64,000 nt of DNA, taken from positions 17,598-81,597 of the forward strand of contig JAHDDW010000014.1 of NCBI GenBank assembly GCA_020629155.1, written 5' to 3'. Source of the stretch: Acidimicrobiales bacterium. Its GTDB lineage: Bacteria; Actinomycetota; Acidimicrobiia; Acidimicrobiales; SZUA-35. The position numbers were made by a program, and so were the translations under genes. Below the pieces are notes generated by a model. That model was not told the origin of the DNA. It worked only from the letters and a program-made list of their open reading frames with translations, and did no database searches. Each line of letters opens with the position of its first letter. Within the stretch, counting starts at the first letter, position 1. Shown here piece after piece: positions 44,071 to 54,600 of the stretch.

Positions 44071-45413
44071 GATGCTATTTTCCTTCTTTTAGAGCGCATA
44101 TCAGACGCTAAATCAATGTATGGCTCTTTGCGTAAACAAAAGGTGTCTATACCTGTTCGAGATTTTACAGCTCGTAAAAGCGTGTAGGGCCAAAAGAACC
44201 CTGGGAGAATTAGCGCTAGCGCAAAACCCAGTGGTTGGTCGCCAAGCACCACAATAAGCGCCGCTGTTGACACAGCACGTAGTAGGCCTGAACGAAAAAC
44301 AATTGCTGCGTTGCCGCTTAGCTGTAGTTGCGTGCCTGTGATGCCTAAGAATGCGTTCCACAGCTGGATGGCAACAGCAGCGCAAACAAGGCCTATGAGC
44401 AGCGGTCGTAGCTGCGGCGAAAACAGTGTTGAAGCTGGGTACAGTGCAGCTAAAACGATGCCAGCTGCGCCGAGCGATAACGCAGCGATTGGGGCGGCAG
44501 CTCTATCATGAATCTGCTGAAGGTCTTTGGTGTTTCGCTGTTCTTTATTTGATATTCCAAGGTTAGCGATAAAGCGGCTTTGCACTGCCAACATTGTTGC
44601 GCCTATGGGAGCTGCCATTTGCATCGAAAATTGCAGTACACCGATTTGCTCTGCACTTAAGACAAAGGTAGCAAACCATGCAGGTATCGCTGCGTTAAAA
44701 GGCCCGACTGCTTGTGAGGCAACAAGTTGCAGAGCATACGATCGGTGTACTTTCTGGTAGAGATGCTCGGGCCCTATTCCCCATTGCGTCTGTTCGTAAG
44801 CTTTGACGATTGCAAAGGCAAGGGCGCAGAAACACCCCGCTGCATACCCTAGAAGTAGCATGGTCGGTGATGTTTGTGAAAACATTTTTGCTGCGACGAG
44901 GCTCGCGAGTGCGATGATCGCAGCGAGAGGCCCGCCTAGCCTGCCGAGAATAAGATCAGCGGTGATGTTTCTTTTCGCGGCTCGGTGCAGGTCAGCAAAT
45001 AACGCTAGCCACCCAGCATGCAGCGTGTGGAGTGTTCCTAGCAAGATGAACCAGGTTTTGTTAAACTCAATTTCGCCAACTTGCATAAGCAGAAAAGAAG
45101 CTATTGCGATGTGGAGCGTCGCAGCGAGAAGGCTCCACAACAAAATATTTTTTGTGTTTGCATTCAAGAAAGCGAGCCCGTTCGCATACGGTTTTTCTCC
45201 TAAGTCTCGCAAGATAACTCTGCCTACGCCGCCAGCGGCAACGGTTGAGAGGAGCCCTGTTGTGACTAGTGAAAGCGAAGCGATGCCGAATGCGCTTTCT
45301 CCGAGCCAAAAAACACCAGCGGCCGCCACGCCTGCGGTTGTGGCTATTGCCACGGCACGCATACCTAAAGCCGAAATGATGCTATAGGTTTTTTGAGACG
45401 GACGAAATTTCAT
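44067..45413 (-). CDS. Polysaccharide flippase-like membrane protein
   Basis: 448 residues with about 12 hydrophobic helices spread over the whole chain and few charges within them, as in Wzx/MurJ/MATE-type flippases. It likely moves a lipid-linked sugar or glycan unit. It is the first gene of the five-gene minus-strand operon and is divergent from the NRPS-PKS gene with a 232-bp gap. An operon with both a Wzx-like flippase and an ABC exporter is less usual, so two glycan products or a different cargo are possible. Confidence 0.75.
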   Translation of the reverse strand: MKFRPSQKTYSIISALGMRAVAIATTAGVAAAGVFWLGESAFGIASLSLVTTGLLSTVAAGGVGRVILRDLGEKPYANGLAFLNANTKNILLWSLLAATLHIAIASFLLMQVGEIEFNKTWFILLGTLHTLHAGWLALFADLHRAAKRNITADLILGRLGGPLAAIIALASLVAAKMFSQTSPTMLLLGYAAGCFCALAFAIVKAYEQTQWGIGPEHLYQKVHRSYALQLVASQAVGPFNAAIPAWFATFVLSAEQIGVLQFSMQMAAPIGATMLAVQSRFIANLGISNKEQRNTKDLQQIHDRAAAPIAALSLGAAGIVLAALYPASTLFSPQLRPLLIGLVCAAVAIQLWNAFLGITGTQLQLSGNAAIVFRSGLLRAVSTAALIVVLGDQPLGFALALILPGFFWPYTLLRAVKSRTGIDTFCLRKEPYIDLASDMRSKRRKIAS

Positions 45414-45587
45414 AGGCTGCTAACATTGGAGGGTTGCGCCAGCTTATTCGAGCAAACCCACCCAATCAATTACGCAGTCAAATTACCCTGTGGAGATCAG
45501 AGTTCTATGGGATGCCTCCTGGGGTTGACCCTTGATTTTGTACTTACTATTTGAAAGGGAAACTATAGTTGTTATGAGTAGAAGGGC

Positions 45588-45616
45588 TTGACTAAATCAT
45601 CGACTACAATTAGATG
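45588..45616 (+). promoter_or_regulatory. Possible promoter of the NRPS-PKS gene
   Basis: TTGACT (45588-45593) and TAGATG (45611-45616) are 17 bp apart, 30 bp before GTG 45646. An alternative -10 TACAAT (45605-45610) lacks a correctly spaced -35. Low confidence. Confidence 0.3.
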
Positions 45617-45645
45617 GAGAGTAAGTTAATGTTGTAGGCGGTGTT

Positions 45646-48600
45646 GTGGTTAGTTCTGTTAGAGATTTCTGGAATTTCGAAATAGATGAAGTTGATAGTG
45701 TTACTGTGGACCATTTGTTTGTTGAACAGGTAAGGCGTACACCTAACCTGATTAGTGTCGAGTTCAGTGGAAGATCTTTAACTTACCAAGAGCTTGATGA
45801 TAAAGCTAACCAACTAGCAAATGAGATACTTGATAGCGGCGTTAGCGCTGGTGAGTTGGTCGGAGTCTGCATGGACCGTTCGATAGAAATGATTGTTGCT
45901 GTCATAGGAATTCTAAAGTCAGGTGCTGGGATTGTTCCCTTAGATCCAAACTATCCTTTAAATCGCATTAGGTTTATGGTCGCTGATTCTGGTATTAGTA
46001 AAGTTATCTTGGGTAAGAATTACATTGCAACTGAGCTGCGTCGTGCATTCGATCGACTGGAATTGTTAGCCTATGATCTAGATAGAACAACTCAAATATC
46101 TTCTATCTGCCCAAATACTGCATCCAATTCAGAATCTATTGCTTATTGTATATATACTTCTGGTTCTACAGGTAAACCGAAAGGTGTAGAGATTCAGCAT
46201 AGCGCACTTGCAAACTTAATCGCTTGGCATAAGAACGCATGGTTGTCTGATCCTGGTACTAGGATTCTTCTCTATTCGCCCATAAGTTTTGATGTAGCTT
46301 TCCATGAGATATTTGCTGGGTTGTGTACTGGCGGAACACTTATCCAAGTTGATGAGCCAACTCGTGTAAATGCGATGACGTTACTAGAGTACGTATCTGA
46401 GAAAAAAATTGAAAAGTGGTATATGTCATTTGTCACTTTGCAGCAAGTGGCTTACGTAGCTCAGAAAAGAGGTTACCCAAATAGTCTAAAAGAACTTATT
46501 ATCGGAGGAGAGCCGTTACGCATCACTCCCGAAATAAGAACATTCGCAAGTGAAACGGCTTGTACTGTACGAAATAATTACGGCTCAACCGAGTGCCTAA
46601 CTGTAGCAACGTACACCTTAAAAGGTGACCCAGATAGTTGGCCATTAGTCGCCCCGATCGGGAAACCAAATGTATTTAACACTAATGTTTATTTACTGGA
46701 TTCTCAGCTGAAGCCAGTTCCCATCGGAGAGGTAGGAGATATTTATGTCGATGGTGCTTGTTTAGCGCAGGGTTATCGAAATCGTAAGCAGCTCAATGCT
46801 GAACGATTTATTAAGAGTCCGTATAAGATCCATGGTGATTATCTTTATAAGACCCTAGATTTAGGTAAGTACCTTCCTGATGGGAACATCGTCTGTCTTG
46901 GAAGAACCGATAATCAAGTGAAAATAGGAGGTATGAGAGTAGAGCTCAGCGAGGTTGAAGCTCAAATATCGGAAGATCCTGCAATCACTCAATGCTCCGT
47001 TGTAGCTCAATCGAATGAGTATGACATTAACGAACTTTTTGCTTACATCGTTCTTGATTCTAAAGCTGTTAACAATGATGATGTTGTATTAGAAAATTTA
47101 TTTATGCGTCTGCGCAAGTCTCTGCCATCGTATATGGTTCCCAAGCGAATTAAGTTTGTGGAGCAACTGCCCATTACTCCAAGCGGCAAAGTCGACTTGA
47201 AGCATTTAGCTAAACTATCTTCAGAAGAGGAGAAAATTGTATTAACTGATCTGAAGTCATGCAACACGTCAGACATAGAAAAGAAGATAGCTACGATTTG
47301 GCAAGAACTGCTAGGAATCCAAGAAGTTGATTATGAAAGTTCTTTTTTCGATATGGGAGGAACTTCTCTCATGCTCACATACGCTCATGAGAGAGTCGAA
47401 GAAACCTTGAAGGTGTCTCTTCCTGCTACAACGCTTCTAAGGTACCCTAGTGTTAGAACGCTGTCTAGTTATCTTCTCCCTAAAACGTTGGAACAGAACT
47501 CATCTAGATCGGCAGAGGCAACGTCTGAGATCGCTGTTGTAGGTATTTCATGCAGGGTGCCAGGGGCTAAAAATCTAGAAGAATTCTGGAGTAATCTCAG
47601 TAATGGAGTAAATTCAATCGAAGCACTGTCAGCTGATGAAATTTCTGCATCAACTTACAAAAATCAAGATTCAATAGACGTATCTTCCTCCTTGTCAGAT
47701 ATTGATTTGTTTGATGCAGGTTTTTTTGGTTATAGTAAAAAAGAAGCTGAGTGTATCGACCCTCAGCAGCGTATCTTCCTAGAGTGCGGATGGGAAGCTT
47801 TAGAGAATGCGCTGATTGATCCAAGAAGTTATAGAGGAAGAATAGGAGTTTTTGCTGGTTCTAGCTTGAGTACTTATCTGGTAAATAACGTACTCCCTAA
47901 TAAGTTAGCTGGTAAGCCTTTTTTAAGCCATCGACACTTCGATGAGGCCTCCGATCTATACATCGAGCAAGGCAACTCCAGAGATCACTTAACATCTCGA
48001 GTTTCTTACAAAATGAATCTTACTGGACCCTCTGTCAACATTCAAGCTACATGTGCGACCTCTTTGGCGGCCGTCCATGTAGCTTGTAAATCAATCCTAA
48101 ATGGAGAGTGTGAAGTAGCTTTAGCTGGTGGTGTTTCAATAATTCATCCACAGAAAATGGGCTATAAATTTCATGAAGGCATGATGCTTTCATCAGACGG
48201 GGTATGTCGTCCATTCGATAAGGGATCTACTGGAACAGTATTTGGCAATGGTGTCGGCATTGTTGTGCTTAAGTCTTTGGAAAAGGCCTTAGAGGATAAT
48301 GACCTAATATGGGGTGTCATCAAAGGCTCAGCGCTCAACAACGATGGTGCTCAGAAGCTTGATTATGCTGCTCCAAGCTTTGAAGCACAAAAAGAAGTAA
48401 TTATAAACGCTCACCAAGATGCTGGGGTCATAAGTGACAAAATCTCCTATGTCGAAACACATGGGACTGGAACAGTGCTGGGCGACCCTATTGAAGTGGG
48501 GGCATTAAACGAAGCTTTCCGATCAACGTCAGAATCTAAAAATACTTGTTACATAGGATCTGTGAAATCAAATATTGGACATCTTGATGAAGCATCGGGT

Positions 48601-51600
48601 GTAATTGGACTCATTAAAACTATTATGGCTTTGCACTATAAACAAATTCCTCCTTCAATTAATTTTTCTGAACCAAACCCTAAAATAGATTTTGCTGATT
48701 CTCCATTTGTTGTGAATACTTTGCTCAGAAAATGGGAGACAAAAAATGGAGCACCTAGAATAGCAGGAGTCAGTTCTTTTGGAATGGGCGGAACGAACTG
48801 TCACCTTGTGCTCCAGGAGTCTCCTCAAGCTTCTGATAAGAATCTAAACAGACCTGGCAAGGCACTGTTGACAGTGTCCGCGAAGACGCTACCTGCTTTG
48901 AAAGAAAATCTACATCAATTTTCGAACTTTCTAAATACCACCCCAGCTAGCCTCAGTCAAGTTTGCCTTGCTGCAAATAATGGCCGTCAACATTTTAACC
49001 ATAGAGTAGGTGTTGTAGCTAAAGATCCTAATGAAGCTCGTAAAAGACTTTTAGCCAAGGCAGAAATGGATGTTTTCTCCGTTCCTGGAGCGGAGGATAG
49101 ATCCTTAGCTTTTTTATTCTCGGGTCAGGGTTCGCAATATCGGGGGATAGGCGAGTTCTTGTTTGAGAATATCCCTGTTTTTAGACAAGCTATTCAAGAC
49201 TGTGAAGAGATATTAAAGACTGTTGAACAAATTCCGTTAACTGAATTATTATATGGCGAAGACTTTCTTTTAGGGGCTACTCGCTATCTCCAAGCTGTCC
49301 TTTTTTCTGTCGGGTATGCTTTGTCTAAAATGTGGTTGTCATGGAACGTGAAACCGAATGTTGTGGCTGGTCATAGTATCGGAGAGTACATGGCAGCTCA
49401 TGTAGCTGGTGTGTTTGACCTTGAAGTTGGTTTACAGCTAGTGGCGGAAAGAGGACGACTCATGTCTTCTTTGCCTCAGAATGGGATGATGGCACAAGTA
49501 GAGATGGCTGGGACAAGTCTAAAAGATCTTCTTTTAGAAGGCGTTAACATTGCAGCTTATAACACTTCTACTCAAACTGTTATTTCAGGTGAGAAAAACT
49601 CTGTCATGGAGATGTGCAAAAAACTAGAATCCATAGGTGTTAGTTGTATACCGCTTAACGTGACTAATGCCTTTCATTCGTTTCATATGAAGCCGATACA
49701 AGAAGAATTCCAACGGTTCGCTAGACAGTTCTCTTTCAAAGAGCCAGAAATAGATATTATTCTTAACTCCACCGGAGGCTTACCACAAGACACAAATTCT
49801 CTTACAGCAGATTATTGGGCCGATCACATTGTTAAACCTGTTAACTTTAAGCAGAGCTTTAGCACAATGTCCAAACTTGGAGTGGATACATATCTAGAGC
49901 TAGGCCCAAAATCTACTTTAGTTGCTCTTGGCAAGAGTTGTATAGACCATGAATCGACAGTATGGCTCACAAGCCTGGCCCAAAACGACGAGTATACTTA
50001 TCTGGATACTCTAAGCCGTTTATATGAGATTGGTTATTCTATAAACTGGCAATCGTTTAATAAAATTCAGCCTGAAGTCTCACCTGTCCGCATTCCTACG
50101 TATCCTTTTCAACGTACGAGATATTGGCTACCTGCAAAGTTTGAGAGTGAAGAAAAATCAGAACTTTTAGATTGTTACGATATAGCTTATCAAAACGCTG
50201 AATTGGAATTCAAAGGCAAAACAACCAAGAAATGGCTTGTAGTAGGAGAGAGGAATCCACTACTTAATGGCTTGCTAGACAAACTAAACCTTGAGAATGA
50301 AACGGTGGAATACGTCGAAAGTTGGTCGAATCTAGGGCCGTCAGACGCTGATGCTGTGTGTAGAAGAATGGGACGTGAACGCGGGGACTTGCATGTCGTA
50401 GCGTTGGTAGATGAGCTTGGGGCAATAGAACTTCCGATATCGACGGAAATTTTGTACAACCAAACAGTTGAATTTTTAAATTCTGTTACTTCTATGCAAC
50501 CTGAAAGAGTGTGGTTTCTGGCGAAAAATACTTCTTCGAGTAGCGGTTTGCTGCACTCACCTCTAAGCGGTTTGTGCGAGGTGGCTAACAGAGAATATCC
50601 AGAAACACTTTTTACTTTTGTGGAGTCTGCATGCTCAATAAGTGTTTTAGAAAAGCTAGGCTCTTTGCTAAGTTCGGTAAACAGAGAATCCTTTTATCGG
50701 CTAGATGACAAGTGTGAAGTGAGTGTTCGACGACTGAGTGCTAGAGGCACGGGTCAGGGAAACACTCTCGTTGATTTACCAATTAAGAAAGAGGGAGAAT
50801 ATCTAATAACAGGTGGAACAGGTGGCTTGGGTCGGGTTTTAGCTCTAGAAGTTGCAAAACTAAATCCAAAAAAGATAGTTCTAGTCGGAAGAAAAGGCCT
50901 TATCCGAGATCAGAATCAAGAGTTTCTAGACACTATCGCAAGTTCAACAGAGGTCAGTATTGAAAAAGCTGATATAGCTAATCAAGCTGAGATCCGATCT
51001 GTCATATCATCATTCGATAACCTGAAAGGTGTCTTTCAATGTGCTGGGATTCTAGATGACGGGGTGTTAGCTAAGAATAATCGAGAAAAATCTAAACGTG
51101 TATTTTCTCCTAAGGTAACTGGTTCGTGGAATCTTCACCTTGAAACAGAGAATTTAGATCTTGACTTTTTTGTCATGTATTCCTCGACTGCGTCCCTTAT
51201 CGGGTATGCAGGTCAAGCTAGTTACGCTGCCTCTAACTCTTTTCTTGATGCATTAGCGCACTATCGGCGTAGCTTGAATCTACCAGGTCTCTCTATTAAC
51301 TGGGGTAGCTGGGAAGGTGAGGGCATGCATGAAAGATTATGTGCTGAGAATAAGAAAAAACTACAGGCTGAAGGCGAAAGTTTAGTAAACCCTGCAGCAG
51401 GTATTTCCTATCTAGCCCAAAGTTTGAGACAAGACTTATCGCAGGTAGCTGTTACAGCAAATGATTGGACAAAATCCAATAAGTTAGACAAATCGCAAAT
51501 ACTAGCACTGGTTTGTGGGGCCGAAGCTATAGAAGACAAAGATGAAGAATCCCCGTCAGCATACACGAATAGTTCTTTAGAGCAGCTAGTAACTGAAGAA

Positions 51601-54600
51601 GTCAAAAAACTTATAGGTGCTTCAGAAGTTTTTGATAAACAAGTTGGTTTTACCAAGGTAGGTTTAGATTCATTGGGAGCGATAACACTTAGATCTCGCT
51701 TACAGAATAAACTAGGAATTCAGCTTTCATCCACTGTAGTTTTTGATTATCCTTGCGTAAACGACCTAGTCCTTCATCTTCACGAAGAAATTTCACGAAA
51801 CGAAACCGAAGGTAAAAGCGGTCCGCACGTATATATCAAAAATCCTAAAAAAGATGACAATGCAATGGAAGATAACATCGCCATAGTGGGTATGGGCTGT
51901 AGGTTCCCTCAAGCAAATAACCCATATGAGTTTTGGGAACTCTTAGCTAATGGCCAGGACACTCTGAGAGATATTCCTGCAGATAGATGGCAAATAACTG
52001 AATATTATGATTCGGATTTTGAAGCGCCAGGTAAAGTTAATATACGCAAAGCTTCTTTCATAGAAGAACCGTATTCTTTTGATTCTCTGTTCTTTGGTAT
52101 CTCTCCGCGTGAAGCGCTATATATGAATCCAAGCCAGCGCCTTCTTCTGGAGGTGACCTGGGAAGCACTTGAAAATGCAGGAATTAATCCTTTAAACCTC
52201 CATAAAAGTAATTTCGGGGTTTTCGTTGGTGCGGATGATTTTATAAATGACTATGCATTAAAGGTTGATCGACAGTCTAATTCTGAATCTCATTTTGTTA
52301 CAGGAAATACGTTGAGTTTCTCTGCTGGAAGAATTTCTCATGTATTGGGTTTACAGGGGCCAAGTATGACACTATCTACTGCTTGCTCCTCTTCTTTGGT
52401 AGCACTTCATAATGCCATAAACGCGATCAGTCAGGGAGACTGCGAAGAAGCAATTGTTGGCGGAGTAAAGTTAATACTTGGTCCGGAAGAACCGATACAG
52501 CTTAGTCAACTTAAGGCGTTGGCTCCAGATGGTCGTTCTAAAACATTTGCAGACAATGCGGATGGCTACGGCCAGGGCGAAGGATGTGGCATTGTTATTG
52601 TTAAACGGCTTAGTAAGGCTTTAGAGGAAAAAAATCCGATTCACGCCGTGATAAAAGGTTCTGCAGTTAACCACGATGGGGCGAGTTCTGGTATTACAGT
52701 TCCTAATGGCCAGTCTCAGAGAGAACTCATTAACAAAGCGTTAGATAAAGCCCAAGTTTCGCCGAGTCAAATATCTTATATTGAAGCACATGGGACGGGA
52801 ACGCAGCTAGGAGATCCAATTGAGCTAAACGCACTATCTAAAGTGTTTGAAAGTAACAAGGATTCGCTTTTGGTCGGATCGGTTAAATCTCAAATCGGGC
52901 ATTTGGAAGAAGCTTCTGGAGTAGCTGGTCTTATAAAAGCAGTGCTTTGTTTACAGAACAAAAGAGTCCCTGCGCAGTTGTATAGCCATCCACTTAATCA
53001 CAACTTTGAATGGAGTAAAAGCAGAATTGAAGTCCCGACCGAGAGTTTACAACTCCCAGAATCTAGTATTGCAGGAATTAGCTCGTTTGGTATGAGTGGA
53101 ACAAACGCTCATGTCATAATTGAGTCGTATCAGCGAGACGAAATATCAAAACCAGCTTGCGATAAGAATAAGTATCTGTTCGTTTTCTCTGGTCGTGATG
53201 GGACAGATTTGAGAGCGAACGTGGGCCGTTTCTTTAGCTTCCTTACTCCAGAAGTTTCTTTATACGATGCAGCATACACTTTAGCTGTAGGGCGCGGGGT
53301 ATTTGATAAGCGGGCCTGTTTCATAGTCCCGAATTATGATGAATTACGTTCTTCGCTTCTTTCATATCTGGAGAACGAAGAAACTATAGATGGTGTGTTT
53401 ATTGCTGATGGGTCAAAGGGGCAATCTGGCGCACTTAGAGAAGCTGCCCAAGAATGGCAGAGGGGAAGGCTAGTCGATTGGAAATCCTTATTTAAAAGCT
53501 GTAGCGCAAAACTTATCTCTCTTCCCACTTATTCTTTCAAGAAGAATAAGCTAGTTCTAGATAAAAGCCCTGAGAGAAATGATTCTGAAGAGGAGCAGAG
53601 CGAAAAAAATCTTGGAAGGAAACAGAAAGAAGTGATCCTTGTTACAGATAAAGACTCAAGTCGAGACGATATCGAAACCAAAACTCGTCAGTACTTAGTG
53701 AATGCATTGGGTTTGTCGAACGATGAATTTGACAACGATACTCCTTTCTGCTCTATCGGTGCTGATTCGTTGACTTATATCAAGATGAGTAAGTTTCTTC
53801 AAAAAGAATATGATGTATCGCTGTCATTCCAAGAATTAGCTGAAGAAAACAATACTATAAGTAAACTTGTTGATTCTCTTAAAAGGCGTTCTCCACAAAA
53901 AAAGAGCTTAAAAATCGAGAAGCAGACTAAACAGGTACCCGAAAAACCAGGGTCATTTATTTTTCAAGGCAAAAATCAAGAACTAAGTAACAAGCAAAAG
54001 GGATTTTTGCAGGACTTCATCAAGGAATATACAGCTCGTACAAGAGGATCTCAACAACAAGCTGAGACGGGCCGTCCATATTCAGCTAATTGTCGTATGG
54101 CACCCTTTAAAAAAGAAATTAAGGAAGTCTTGTATCCTATCGTTGCTGAAAGATCAGAGGGGGCTGCTATTTGGGATATCGATGGGAATCGATATTTAGA
54201 CATTTCGATGGGATATGGCGTGCATCTTCTAGGGCATCAGCCACCAGCCGTCCTTAACTCGTTATTAAGCCAAATCAATAAAGGGCTTCACATAGGTCCG
54301 ATGACAAAGAAAGCAGGAGTGGCTGCAAAGTTGCTTGCTGAGGCTGTAGACCTACCGAGGGCTGTTTTTTGTAATTCTGGGACGGAAGCTGTTATGGCTG
54401 CTCTGAGGTTTTCGAGAGCAGCGACAGGGAAAACTAAGTTTGTAATGTTCGAAGGTTCATACCATGGTTGGGCTGATGCTACGCTTGCTCTACCTGGGGA
54501 TTTTCAAAATGCGTTGCCAGTTTCGCGAGGAATTAGTATGCAAGCTATGCGCGATGTGACTGTTCTAGAATACGGCTCTGCTGAGTCGCTTGAGGTTATT

